A stretch of 64,000 bases of DNA from an uncultured Mycoplasmatota bacterium (GCA_946402735.1 CAMIXH010000001.1:1-64000), one strand, 5' to 3'; shown: positions 32,246 to 42,688, numbered from the stretch's first letter. The notes: generated by a model not told the origin, from the letters alone. Translations and numbers: made by a program.

Positions 32246-34888
32246 ATGGAAAAGAAAAAATATGTTTATCTTTTTAGTGAAGGTAACGCAAACATGAGAG
32301 AACTTCTTGGTGGTAAAGGTGCTAACTTAGCAGAAATGACTAATATCGGTTTACCAGTTCCACAAGGATTCACTGTTACAACAGAAGCTTGTACTCAATA
32401 CTATGAAGATGGTCGTGAAATTAACGATGAAATCAAAGTTCAAGTAACTGAGTATATTGCTAAACTTGAAGAAATAACAGGAAAGAAATTTGGTGATAAA
32501 GAAAATCCATTATTAGTTTCTGTTAGATCTGGAGCAAGAGCTTCTATGCCAGGTATGATGGATACAATTCTTAATCTTGGTTTAAATGAAGATGTTGTAG
32601 AAGTATTAAGTGAAAAATCAGGAAATCCTAGATGGGCATGGGACTGCTACAGAAGATTTATTCAAATGTATTCTGATGTAGTTATGGAAGTAGGTAAAAA
32701 ATACTTTGAACAACTAATCGACAAAATGAAAGAACAAAAAGGAGTTACTCAAGATGTTGATCTAACTGCTGAAGATTTAAAAGAATTAGCAGGACAATTT
32801 AAGAAAGAATATAAGAGTAAGATAGGATCAGAATTTCCAAGTGATCCAATTGAACAATTATGGGGAGCAATTAAGGCTGTATTTAGAAGTTGGGATAACC
32901 CAAGAGCTAATGTATATAGAAGAGATAATGATATTCCTTATTCATGGGGAACTGCTGTAAATGTACAAAGTATGGCATTCGGTAACATGGGAGATGACTG
33001 TGGAACTGGTGTTGCATTTACAAGAGATCCAGCAACAGGAGAAAAAGGATTATTCGGAGAATTCTTAACAAATGCACAAGGAGAAGATGTAGTTGCTGGT
33101 GTTAGAACACCAATGCATATTACAGAAATGGAACAAAAATTCCCAGAAGCATTTGAACAATTTAAAAATGTATGTAAAACTTTAGAAGATCATTATCGTG
33201 ATATGCAAGATATGGAGTTTACTGTTGAACATGGAAAACTTTATATGTTACAAACTCGTAATGGTAAAAGAACTGCTCAAGCTTCAATTAAGATTGCTTG
33301 TGATTTAGTTGATGAAGGAATGAGAACAGAAGAAGAGGCTGTTGAAATGATAGATCCTCGTAACTTGGATACATTACTTCACCCAACATTTGATCCAAAA
33401 GCATTAAAAGAAGCAGAACCTATTGGAAAAGCTTTAGGAGCTTCACCTGGTGCTGCTTGTGGTAAAGTTGTATTTACTGCAGAAGATGCTGAAGAATGGG
33501 CAAAAAGAAAAGAAAAAGTAATTTTAGTTCGTTTAGAAACATCACCAGAAGACATTGTTGGTATGAAGGCTAGCCAAGGTATACTAACAGTTAGAGGTGG
33601 AAGAACATCTCACGCTGCAGTTGTTGCTCGTGGAATGGGTAAATGTTGTGTTTCAGGATGTACTGAAATCAATATGGATGAAGAAAATAAGAAATTCACT
33701 TTAGCTGGAAAAACATATCATGAAGGAGATGTAATTTCAATTGATGGAACTACAGGTAATATTTATGATGGTGCTATTCCAACTGTAGAGGCAACTGTTT
33801 CAGGTGATTTCGGAAGAATTATGGCATGGGCTGATAAGTATCGTGTATTAAAAGTTAGAACTAATGCTGATACTCCAACAGATGCTGCACGTGCTCGTGA
33901 ATTAGGAGCAGAAGGAATTGGTCTTTGTAGAACAGAGCATATGTTCTTCGAACCAGATAGAATTGCTGCTATTCGTGAAATGATTTGTTCAGATACTGTA
34001 GAACAAAGAGAAGCTGCTCTTGCAAAATTAGAACCTATGCAACAAGGAGACTTCGAAAAATTATATGAAGCTATGGATGGATATGGAGTAACAATTCGTT
34101 ATTTAGACCCACCACTTCATGAATTTGTTCCAACAGAAGAAAAAGATATAGAAGCATTAGCTAAGACTCAAGGTAAGACAGTAGAAGATATTAAGAATAT
34201 TATTGCTTCACTTCATGAATTTAACCCAATGATGGGTCATAGAGGTTGCCGTCTTGCTGTTACTTATCCAGAAATAGCTAAGATGCAAACAAGAGCCGTT
34301 ATTAAAGCTGCTATTGCTGTATCTAAGAAGACTGGTCATGCAATTGAACCAGAAATTATGATTCCACTAGTTGGAGAAGTAAAAGAATTAAAATATGTTA
34401 AAGATATAGTTTGTGAAACTGCAGATGAGGTAATTAAAGAAGCTAAAGCTGATATAAAATATCATGTTGGTACTATGATTGAAATACCAAGAGCTGCTTT
34501 AACTGCTGATGAAATTGCTAAAGAAGCTGAATTCTTCTCATTTGGTACAAATGACTTAACTCAAATGACATTTGGATTCTCAAGAGATGATGCTGGTAAA
34601 TTCTTAGGAGCTTATTATGACAAGAAGATCTATGAAAACGATCCATTCCAAAAAATAGATCAAGTTGGAGTAGGAAAACTTGTTAAAATGGCTGTAGAAT
34701 TAGGAAAACAAACTCGTCCAGATATCCATTTAGGAATCTGTGGTGAACATGGTGGAGATCCATCAACTATTGAATTCTGTCATAATGTTGGACTTACATA
34801 TGTATCTTGTTCTCCATACAGAGTACCAGTTGCTAGACTTGCTGCTGCACAAGCTGCTATTAAGGCTGGAATTGAAAAGAAAAACTAA
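32246..34888 (+). CDS. ppdK: Pyruvate, phosphate dikinase
   Basis: LLGGKGANLAEM...GGRTSHAAVVARGMGKCCVSG...MIEIPRAALTADEIA; start at MEKKKYVYLF. Confidence 0.97.
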   Translation: MEKKKYVYLFSEGNANMRELLGGKGANLAEMTNIGLPVPQGFTVTTEACTQYYEDGREINDEIKVQVTEYIAKLEEITGKKFGDKENPLLVSVRSGARASMPGMMDTILNLGLNEDVVEVLSEKSGNPRWAWDCYRRFIQMYSDVVMEVGKKYFEQLIDKMKEQKGVTQDVDLTAEDLKELAGQFKKEYKSKIGSEFPSDPIEQLWGAIKAVFRSWDNPRANVYRRDNDIPYSWGTAVNVQSMAFGNMGDDCGTGVAFTRDPATGEKGLFGEFLTNAQGEDVVAGVRTPMHITEMEQKFPEAFEQFKNVCKTLEDHYRDMQDMEFTVEHGKLYMLQTRNGKRTAQASIKIACDLVDEGMRTEEEAVEMIDPRNLDTLLHPTFDPKALKEAEPIGKALGASPGAACGKVVFTAEDAEEWAKRKEKVILVRLETSPEDIVGMKASQGILTVRGGRTSHAAVVARGMGKCCVSGCTEINMDEENKKFTLAGKTYHEGDVISIDGTTGNIYDGAIPTVEATVSGDFGRIMAWADKYRVLKVRTNADTPTDAARARELGAEGIGLCRTEHMFFEPDRIAAIREMICSDTVEQREAALAKLEPMQQGDFEKLYEAMDGYGVTIRYLDPPLHEFVPTEEKDIEALAKTQGKTVEDIKNIIASLHEFNPMMGHRGCRLAVTYPEIAKMQTRAVIKAAIAVSKKTGHAIEPEIMIPLVGEVKELKYVKDIVCETADEVIKEAKADIKYHVGTMIEIPRAALTADEIAKEAEFFSFGTNDLTQMTFGFSRDDAGKFLGAYYDKKIYENDPFQKIDQVGVGKLVKMAVELGKQTRPDIHLGICGEHGGDPSTIEFCHNVGLTYVSCSPYRVPVARLAAAQAAIKAGIEKKN

Positions 34889-34978
34889 TAATTCCTTAAA
34901 ATAGCGTTATTTATTGAAATAAGTCATTATTTCCATTAGATAACATAAAGGCAAAAAATTAATATTTTAAGAAAAATA

Positions 34979-35022
34979 AAGACTAAGATGACAAATATTG
35001 TCGCAAATCTTAGTCTTTTTTT
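34979..35022 (+). terminator. Strong intrinsic terminator at the probable chromosome/element junction zone
   Basis: aagactaagat...atcttagtctttttttt stem-loop. Confidence 0.85.
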
Positions 35023-35056
35023 GCTTTTATGCGACAGAAAATGGAGGTAATGAAAA

Positions 35057-35530
35057 ATGCGAATTTTATATACAAAGCCTGAATTAGTAGATCTATCACA
35101 AGGATCAAGAATTGCTTTTGCAAGACAATTTAGATTTATGACTCAGGATGATGTTTCAGATAAATTAGGGTTAACTGGAGAATGTAAAAGAAGGACGATG
35201 ACTAGATATGAAAAAGGCAATCGAAATCCTAAGGATGATAGGACATCAGAAATAGCAAAAATATTAGATATAAATATTAATGCAATAAAAAAATATGATT
35301 ATAAAGAACCTATAGATTTATTATATACATTAATGTGGCTAGAGGAATTAATTCCAAAATATCAAATTGATATATCTAAAGTACCAAATATTAATGATGA
35401 AAATATTGTAATGTTCAAACAATTTATTAATGAGTGGAATGTAATGAGAGAAAAGAGAAATAAGAGGGAAATTACTTATGAGGAATATATTGAATGGAAA
35501 CTAACTTATGAGGTGAAATCTTATGACTAA
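35057..35530 (+). CDS. XRE-family HTH transcriptional regulator
   Basis: GSRIAFARQFRFMTQDDVSDKLGLTGECKRRTMTRYEKGNRNPKDDRTSEIAKILDI. Confidence 0.8.
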   Translation: MRILYTKPELVDLSQGSRIAFARQFRFMTQDDVSDKLGLTGECKRRTMTRYEKGNRNPKDDRTSEIAKILDININAIKKYDYKEPIDLLYTLMWLEELIPKYQIDISKVPNINDENIVMFKQFINEWNVMREKRNKREITYEEYIEWKLTYEVKSYD

Positions 35531-36383
35531 AAAACAAAAGATATTATTATCTAAAATAGATAGTTTTAAAGACCATCCATTCCATGTTAATAATGATGAA
35601 TCATTAAAAGAATTAGCTAATAGCATAAAAGAAAATGGTTTATATACGCCATTAACAGTAAGATTAAAAGAAGATGGAAGATATGAATTAATATCTGGGC
35701 ATAGAAGAAAAGCAGCAATGGAGTTGCTTGGTATAACTGAGACAGAAGCTTATGTGAAAGAACTTGCTGATGAAGAGGCAACAATTGAAATGGTAGATTC
35801 TAATATGTATAGAGAAAAAATACTTCCATCTGAAAAAGCTTTTGCTTATAAAATGAAATATGATGCTATAAAACATCAAGGAAAGAAAACTTCTGGACAT
35901 GATGTCCAAAAGTTAGATGATAACTCAGATAGAAATATTAGAAGATATATTAGATTAACTAATTTAATTCCTGAATTATTACAATTGGTTGATGATACTG
36001 TCTTAAAGGATAAAAGAACAGCACTAACAATGGGATTATTACCAGCTGTAGAATTATCTTATTTAAATAAAGAAGAACAAAAACTTGTCTATATGGGAAT
36101 AACTTATGAAGATTTAACTCCTAGTCATGGACAAGCCAAGCAATTAAGAAAGTTAAGTAATGAAGGTAACATAACATTCGATTCAGTAGAAGAAATATTA
36201 TGTAAGAGCAAAGGTAATCAGCAAGAACAAATATCTTTTAATAAGGAACGAATTGAAAAAGTTCTTCCAACAGAATTACTTAAAAGAGATAAAAGATATA
36301 TTGAACAGTATATCATCAAAGCAATTGAGAATTATAAACAGCAAGAAATTGAAAGGGGTGATGTATATGATTTAGATATGTAG
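35523..36383 (+). CDS. ParB/RepB/Spo0J-family partition-like protein
   Basis: ESLKELANSIKENGLYTPLTVRLKEDGRYELISGHRRKAAMELLG...NMYREKILPSEKAFAYKMK. Confidence 0.9.
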   Translation: MTKKQKILLSKIDSFKDHPFHVNNDESLKELANSIKENGLYTPLTVRLKEDGRYELISGHRRKAAMELLGITETEAYVKELADEEATIEMVDSNMYREKILPSEKAFAYKMKYDAIKHQGKKTSGHDVQKLDDNSDRNIRRYIRLTNLIPELLQLVDDTVLKDKRTALTMGLLPAVELSYLNKEEQKLVYMGITYEDLTPSHGQAKQLRKLSNEGNITFDSVEEILCKSKGNQQEQISFNKERIEKVLPTELLKRDKRYIEQYIIKAIENYKQQEIERGDVYDLDM

Positions 36384-36439
36384 CACCCTAGATATCTTAC
36401 TTTACATATTATAAAATATAATTGAAGAGGTGGAAAGGA

Positions 36440-37108
36440 ATGAAAAAAAGTATTTTATTTATATCCATTATATCTCTTATTTCTGTAAGTATTGTAGCAT
36501 TGATCTTATTCATTAATAGAAATAAGAATGAGTTAACAATAAATGATGGAAGTAATAATGAAATCATAGAATCTAATAGTTCTATAGAAGAGGAGGAGAT
36601 ATTAGATGAAAATATTACAGAAAGTATTGAAGATGATGCTAGTGGTGTTCAAGACAATGATTCTAGCATTCATAACTCTAATAAGAATGATTTGGAGAGC
36701 AATAGTGCTAGTAACTCTAATGTCATAAAAGAAAGTAAAACAAAAGAAAAGAAGACTTCTACACAACCTGTGTCGAAGTCAGAACCAGAGAGTAAACAAG
36801 AGGTTAAAGAAACCAATAACGAAGATAATACATCAGTAAATAAAGAAGAACCAAAAAAGCAAACTCCATGGGAAGCTTTAGGAGTATCAGAATATCATTA
36901 TTATAATGAGCCAATGTATAGTTGGGAAAGAGTTGATTTTCCTGTAAGCAAATATGGTAGTGAAGCTAATTGTAGAAAAGCTTGTGCAGAATATGGAGAT
37001 AATTATGAACCATATAAAAATGGTGAAGTATTATATAGTTGTTCTATAGTAACAAGTTTATCTGGAAAGTATTTAGGCGAATATTTTTCAACTGAAAAAT
37101 TAAATTAA
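36440..37108 (+). CDS. Membrane-anchored protein with Ser/Asn/Glu-rich linker, unknown function
   Basis: N-terminal TM, low-complexity linker, C-terminal Cys-containing domain. Confidence 0.6.
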   Translation: MKKSILFISIISLISVSIVALILFINRNKNELTINDGSNNEIIESNSSIEEEEILDENITESIEDDASGVQDNDSSIHNSNKNDLESNSASNSNVIKESKTKEKKTSTQPVSKSEPESKQEVKETNNEDNTSVNKEEPKKQTPWEALGVSEYHYYNEPMYSWERVDFPVSKYGSEANCRKACAEYGDNYEPYKNGEVLYSCSIVTSLSGKYLGEYFSTEKLN

Positions 37109-37184
37109 TTATTAAATATAAGCATTCATAGTAATGCTTTTTATTTTGGAAAAATTTATTTATTGATAAAAGAAGGAGGAAAAA

Positions 37185-39920
37185 ATGAAAAATAAGTTAT
37201 TGAAGTTATTCTTGTTTTTAATAATAGGAATTAGTTCTTTTGCAAGAATAACAAATGTATCAGCTGCCGCAACTAGTGGCGATATAATTACTGGTAAAAC
37301 AGTAGCAGGTGGACCTTTTTATGTAGTACATAATAAAGGAAATGGTCATCGTATGTGGTTAACAGAAAAGTTTATAGTTAGATCATCAGATGGAGCTTTT
37401 GTATATTGTGTTCAACCTTATGTATCAATAAAACAAGATAATACATATAATGTTACTACAGAAGATTATGCTAGTGTACTTAATATTTCGCAAGAGACAT
37501 GGAGTACTATTAGCAAAATTGCTTATTATGGATATCAATATAAAGACTCAACGCATGATCATAGTGCTGAAAAATGGTATGCAGCAGCTCAAATGTTAAT
37601 TTGGAATAAAGTAAATCCAAGTATTGATAGTTATTTTACTAATACATTAGATGGAACTAGAAATGATAATATTTTAAAAGCAGAACAAAATGAAATAATG
37701 GACTTAGTAAATAACCATAATAAAAAACCTAGTTTTAGTAATATGCCAAGTGAAATGGTAATTGGTTCATCAATAACACTTACAGATAACAATGGAGTTT
37801 TAGAAAACTATGAAGTATCTGATGTAAAAGGAGCAACAATTACTAAGAATGGCAATAATTTAACTATTACTGCAACAGAAGTTGGTAATATGTCATTTAA
37901 ATTAGTTAAATTAGGTAATAGATATGGAGAACCAGTTAGATTATATTATGCATCTGATTCTCAAAATGTTATTAGAAGAGGTAACATAGATCCTATTATG
38001 ATAAATAATAGTATTAAAGTATATGGTGGTAAAGTATCAATTCAAAAAACAGATGCTGACACATATGAATTTACACCACAAGGCGAAGCTACACTTGGTG
38101 GAGCTAAATATGGAATATATAAAGAAGATGGTACAAGAGTAGGAGAAATTACAACAAATGAAGAAGGTAAAGCAACAAGTGATTATCTTCCAAATTTAGG
38201 AACATTTTATTTATTAGAAGAAAAAGCTTCTACAGGTTATCAATTAGATAAAAATAAATATTATTTCTATATAACTGAAAACGATTTAAATCCTAATGTT
38301 CAAGTATTTGAGAAAGTAATAGAAAGAAAATTTGATTTTACTAAAGTATATGCTACAGATAAAACTGCAATTATGACTCCAGAAGTTGGGGTTAAATTTG
38401 GGGTTTATAATAATAAGAATGAATTAGTTGGTGAATATACAACTGATGAACAAGGAAACTTTGAAGTTAAATTACCATATGGAACTTATACAGTTAAACA
38501 GTTAACTGCAACAAGTGGTCATGAAAAGATGGATGATTTTACTATTCAAGTAAAAGAAGTAGGAAATCCAATTAAGAAAACTATTTCAAATGCAGAGATA
38601 ACTGCAAAATTAAGAGTAGTGAAAATCGACTCTGAAACTAAGCAAGTTATTAAAAGAGCAGGAATCAAGTTTAAAATAATTGATACAAAAACAAATAAAG
38701 AAGTTTGCCAAACAACATCTTATCCAAAACAAACAATTTGTACTTTTGAAACAGATGAAAATGGTGAATTTATAACAGCTTATCCATTAAATACAGGAAC
38801 ATATAAATTACAAGAAGTTGATCAAGTAATTGATGGATATTTATGGAATAAAGAATCTTTAGAATTTACTATAGATGAAAATTCAAAATTAAGAGAAGAT
38901 TCAGAATATGGAATTATATTTGATATAAACTTTGAAAACACTCCAGTTAAAGGTGAAGTTAAAATTAATAAAGTAGGAGAAATAGCAAAGTTAACAGATA
39001 ATGGTTATGTCTTCACTAAAGAATCACTTGAAGGTATTGTTTTTGGATTATATCAAAATGATAAAGAAATAACTACTGGTGTTACAAATAAAGAAGGTAT
39101 TTTAACATTTAGTAATTTAAAATTAGGTAGTTATTGTATTAAGGAATTAAAAACATTAGATGGATATATTTTAAATGATAAAGCTATATGCTTTGAACTT
39201 AAATATAAAGATCAATATACTCCAGTTATTACTTATGAAACATTAGTAGAAAATAAACTTCAAACATCAAAATTAGAAATAACTAAAAAAGATGTTTCTA
39301 CAGATGAAACTTTACCAAATACAACTATTGAAGTATATACTGAAAATGATGAATTAATATACTCTGGTAAAACTGATAATGAAGGTAAGATAACAATTGA
39401 TAGATTACCAATTGGAAAATATTATTTTATTGAAAAAGAAGCACCAGAAGGATATTTAATTAATGAAGAAAAAATGTACTTTGAAGTTAAAGGCGAAGAA
39501 ATAGTTAAATCAACAATGAAAGATGAAAAGATAACTGGTAAATTAGAATTTACAAAAACAGATTTTAGTGAATCAGTTACATTACCAGATACAACAATTG
39601 AAATCTATAATGACAAAGATGAATTAATCTTCACTGGTAAGACAGATGAAAATGGAATGATTGTAATTGAAAAATTAGAGTATGGTAAATACTATATTTT
39701 AGAAAAAGAAGCACCTAAGGGATATTCATTGAATACTGAAAAAATGTATTTTGAAATAAAAGAAAATGGTGAAGTAGTTAAATGTAGTATGAAAGATGAA
39801 GAAATAATTGAAGTACCTAATACCGAAGCAAATGAATTTCCATTTTTAGAGTTAGGTTCATTAGTATTATGTATTGCTGGTTTTGGAGTGATGATATATG
39901 CAACCAAAAAGAAAAAATAA
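37185..39920 (+). CDS. Thioester/Cna_B (SpaA-like) pilin-type adhesin
   Basis: Signal peptide; YCVQPYVSI and AAQMLIWNKV thioester-type motifs; repeated KxEKxAPxGYxxxxxxxxFE collagen-binding B-type repeats; C-term VPNTEANEFPFLELGSLVLCIAGFGVMIYATKKKK. Confidence 0.85.
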   Translation: MKNKLLKLFLFLIIGISSFARITNVSAAATSGDIITGKTVAGGPFYVVHNKGNGHRMWLTEKFIVRSSDGAFVYCVQPYVSIKQDNTYNVTTEDYASVLNISQETWSTISKIAYYGYQYKDSTHDHSAEKWYAAAQMLIWNKVNPSIDSYFTNTLDGTRNDNILKAEQNEIMDLVNNHNKKPSFSNMPSEMVIGSSITLTDNNGVLENYEVSDVKGATITKNGNNLTITATEVGNMSFKLVKLGNRYGEPVRLYYASDSQNVIRRGNIDPIMINNSIKVYGGKVSIQKTDADTYEFTPQGEATLGGAKYGIYKEDGTRVGEITTNEEGKATSDYLPNLGTFYLLEEKASTGYQLDKNKYYFYITENDLNPNVQVFEKVIERKFDFTKVYATDKTAIMTPEVGVKFGVYNNKNELVGEYTTDEQGNFEVKLPYGTYTVKQLTATSGHEKMDDFTIQVKEVGNPIKKTISNAEITAKLRVVKIDSETKQVIKRAGIKFKIIDTKTNKEVCQTTSYPKQTICTFETDENGEFITAYPLNTGTYKLQEVDQVIDGYLWNKESLEFTIDENSKLREDSEYGIIFDINFENTPVKGEVKINKVGEIAKLTDNGYVFTKESLEGIVFGLYQNDKEITTGVTNKEGILTFSNLKLGSYCIKELKTLDGYILNDKAICFELKYKDQYTPVITYETLVENKLQTSKLEITKKDVSTDETLPNTTIEVYTENDELIYSGKTDNEGKITIDRLPIGKYYFIEKEAPEGYLINEEKMYFEVKGEEIVKSTMKDEKITGKLEFTKTDFSESVTLPDTTIEIYNDKDELIFTGKTDENGMIVIEKLEYGKYYILEKEAPKGYSLNTEKMYFEIKENGEVVKCSMKDEEIIEVPNTEANEFPFLELGSLVLCIAGFGVMIYATKKKK

Positions 39921-40518
39921 AAAGAGCTTAATAATATTAGGCTCTTTCCTTGTTTTAGCAGGATTAACTATATTTGGTTATAAATATTATGAATATGTTA
40001 GTGAATTAGAGAGTGAGGATATTGCAATAGAGGAATTCTACAAAGAAGAAAGTGAACTCGTCGAAGAGGAGAGTGATATCTCCCAACAAGCGAGTGATGA
40101 ATCATCAAAAGTAGAATCACCAAAATATGATTATATTGCAATGTTAACTATACCAAAAATAAATTTGCAAAAAGGTTTAGTTGATAAAAATTCTAAATAT
40201 AACAATATTAGATATAATGTTATGATTCATGAATTATCAAACATGCCAGATGAAGCGAAAGGTAATGTTATATTAATTGCTCACTCTGGTTCTGCTAGTT
40301 ATTCATTTTTTAGGAATTTATATAAACTTAAATTATCAGATCTAATTACAATTGATTATAAAGGAAAAACTTATAAATATAAGATTGTAGATATTTATGA
40401 TATAGAAAAAACTGGTAAAGCAAGTATTAAAAGGAATCACAATAAATCTGTTGTCACATTAATAACATGCAGACATAATACAAATAAACAAATAGTTGTA
40501 ATCGCAGAGTTAATTTAA
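39898..40518 (+). CDS. Sortase
   Basis: YIAMLTIPKINLQKGLV...NVILIAHSG...SVVTLITCRHNTNKQIVVIAEL (catalytic His; TLITC; Arg). Confidence 0.9.
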   Translation: MQPKRKNKKSLIILGSFLVLAGLTIFGYKYYEYVSELESEDIAIEEFYKEESELVEEESDISQQASDESSKVESPKYDYIAMLTIPKINLQKGLVDKNSKYNNIRYNVMIHELSNMPDEAKGNVILIAHSGSASYSFFRNLYKLKLSDLITIDYKGKTYKYKIVDIYDIEKTGKASIKRNHNKSVVTLITCRHNTNKQIVVIAELI

Positions 40519-40557
40519 AAGATTTTAGGTATATAATTGTTTTAAGGAGTGAAATAT

Positions 40558-41064
40558 ATGCCTAAATACGATTATACAAATGCAACTATAGATAAATCAG
40601 ATAAAAAGCGAATACATTTTTATGAGGAATTATTAACAATATTAGAATTATATGAGAGTGTTAATGATGATGTAAACGAACTTATAGGATGGTTAGGAGT
40701 AATTCTAGGAAAATATACAAGATTACCAAAATCAATTAGTGATAAGCATTTAAATAATCAATTAGAAGATGATAAGAAACTAGATGAATATACATATAGA
40801 AGAAATGTTTCAGTATCTGATATTAGATTATATAGTCTTATTGCTTCAATAATTGAGTGTTCAGGATATCAATCATCTGATTCACTTTCAGAAATTACTG
40901 AAAAAATGTATCGTTTATTAGACAAAGTAGTACATCCATATCACAAAAAGGATTTAGATCTTGAGGAAGTAAGATATTATGTAGAAATACAATATATTAC
41001 TAAAGAAGAACAAAAAGAATTAGAAGAGAAACATCATATTGTTTTTGATGATACGGAAATTTAA
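40558..41064 (+). CDS. Uncharacterised ICE protein
   Basis: 168-aa ORF with SD; followed by a hairpin terminator. Confidence 0.55.
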   Translation: MPKYDYTNATIDKSDKKRIHFYEELLTILELYESVNDDVNELIGWLGVILGKYTRLPKSISDKHLNNQLEDDKKLDEYTYRRNVSVSDIRLYSLIASIIECSGYQSSDSLSEITEKMYRLLDKVVHPYHKKDLDLEEVRYYVEIQYITKEEQKELEEKHHIVFDDTEI

Positions 41065-41087
41065 AGAGCTGTTTGCTCTTTTTATTT
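41063..41087 (+). terminator. Intrinsic terminator
   Basis: aaagagc-tgttt-gctcttt + T run. Confidence 0.75.
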
Positions 41088-41110
41088 TGTCTAAAGATTG
41101 GAGGGATAAA

Positions 41111-41881
41111 ATGCCTATATTAAGAAAACAAAAAGTGAGAAAATATACTACAGTAGATAATTATTTTATAGATGATATTAATTTGCCTCCAGAGGGTAAA
41201 GGATATTTATTATATATGTTAAGAAAACCAGATAACTGGAATTTTACTTTTAAAAATATCCAAGAAGGTTTAAATGTTGGAGAAAGGAATGTTAGAACTA
41301 ATATTCAAAGATTAGAAGACCTTAAATACATCAAAAGAGAGCGAATAAGGAACGATAAAGGTTATTATCAGTGGATTTACTATATTTATGAGATTCCTTA
41401 TGATATAGACCTTAAAAACGATATTTATCCATATGTACGGAATGAACATGTGGATGGTGAAGATATTCAAACCGACCAGATAAATATAAATACTATAAAT
41501 AATAAAGATAAAGAAGATAAACACTATACATCTTCTTTTTTTAATCCTGAAGAACATAATAGATTAACCTTAGAATTAATAAATACTGGGTATTTAGATA
41601 AGGAAGATTTACAACTTTATTATTATGATGACTTTTTTGAAGAATTGATTAATAAAGGTAATTCTTATCGAGATTTAATTACAGTTTTAAATTATGTAGT
41701 TACAAGAGTTGTTAAAAGAGATTTTATTGATGGAGAAGGATACGAAATAAAAAACAAATTAGGATATTTAAAAAATTCAATTAACTCTAATTTAAACAAA
41801 ATAAATAATATGCCAGATGAATTATATCCAGATGATGAATATGATTGGCTAAATGATAACGAGGAGGATTATGAGCTATGA
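41111..41881 (+). CDS. Winged/helix-turn-helix protein, replication-initiator-like
   Basis: YTTVDNYFIDDINLPPEGKGYLLYMLRKPDNWNFTFKNIQEGLNVGERNVRTNIQRLEDLKYIKRERIRNDKG; start after SD ggaggg. Confidence 0.65.
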   Translation: MPILRKQKVRKYTTVDNYFIDDINLPPEGKGYLLYMLRKPDNWNFTFKNIQEGLNVGERNVRTNIQRLEDLKYIKRERIRNDKGYYQWIYYIYEIPYDIDLKNDIYPYVRNEHVDGEDIQTDQININTINNKDKEDKHYTSSFFNPEEHNRLTLELINTGYLDKEDLQLYYYDDFFEELINKGNSYRDLITVLNYVVTRVVKRDFIDGEGYEIKNKLGYLKNSINSNLNKINNMPDELYPDDEYDWLNDNEEDYEL

Positions 41882-42105
41882 AAAATAGTAAATTTGAAGA
41901 TTTAAAAATTGCAGAAGTAGAAGCATTAAGTGATTTTAGTGATCAAATTGGTGAACTTATGAAAAGTATGGATGAATATAGAGTTTTTGTAGATAAGGAA
42001 GATTTAAGAAGATTTGATAAAACCTATAAAAATCTTAGTTACTTTTGGGATAAGATTCAAAATCAATTAATTTACTTATGGGATGCTGATGAAAGAAATA
42101 AGTAA
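41878..42105 (+). CDS. Small uncharacterised protein
   Basis: 75-aa ORF overlapping the preceding gene (ATGA). Confidence 0.5.
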   Translation: MKNSKFEDLKIAEVEALSDFSDQIGELMKSMDEYRVFVDKEDLRRFDKTYKNLSYFWDKIQNQLIYLWDADERNK

Positions 42106-42203
42106 AAAAAATTACTAAAGGAGGTGGTGCTTATAAGATAAAAAAATTCAGTTATAGGTAACCTGAATTAAAACAAAACTAAATATTTAGAAGGAGGTAA
42201 TTT

Positions 42204-42575
42204 ATGTTGAATCAATTTGTAGGTGTAGGAAGATTAGTTGCAGAACCATCTGTAAAAGAAACTGAAGATGGAAAGCAAGTATCTAATATTACTATTGCAG
42301 TACCAAGAAGCTACAAAAATGAAAATGGTGAATATGATACTGATTTTGTAGATGTAGTTCTTTGGAACGGCATAGCTGAAAATACAGCTGAATACTGTCA
42401 TAAAGGTGACATAATTGGTGTTAAAGGAAGAATTCAAACATCTAATTATGAAACTGAAGATGGCGAAAAAAGAAAATCTACACAAATTGTCGCTGAAAAG
42501 ATAACATTTCTATCATCATCTAAAGATAAAAAAGATGACTTAGAAACTACTAAAGATGACGACATGGATATGTAG
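42204..42575 (+). CDS. ssb: Single-stranded DNA-binding protein
   Basis: MLNQFVGVGRLVAEPSVKETEDGKQVSNITIAVPRSYKNENGEYDTDFVDVVLWNGIAENTAEYCHKGDIIGVKGRIQT. Confidence 0.95.
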   Translation: MLNQFVGVGRLVAEPSVKETEDGKQVSNITIAVPRSYKNENGEYDTDFVDVVLWNGIAENTAEYCHKGDIIGVKGRIQTSNYETEDGEKRKSTQIVAEKITFLSSSKDKKDDLETTKDDDMDM

Positions 42576-42587
42576 TTAATTATGAAT

Positions 42588-42664
42588 AAAAAGCAAAGAA
42601 AAAAGAGTTAAATCGCCCGACAGCAAAATAACTCTAGTGATATTATATCACTTCTTTGCTTTTT
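42588..42664 (+). ncRNA. Candidate structured RNA: three-way junction ending in a terminator-like T tract
   Basis: Outer 13-bp stem aaaaagcaaagaa/ttctttgcttttt encloses two hairpins, agagtta...taactct and agtgata-tta-tatcact. Confidence 0.55.
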
Positions 42665-42688
42665 AATATTATTTTAAGGAGGATGAAT

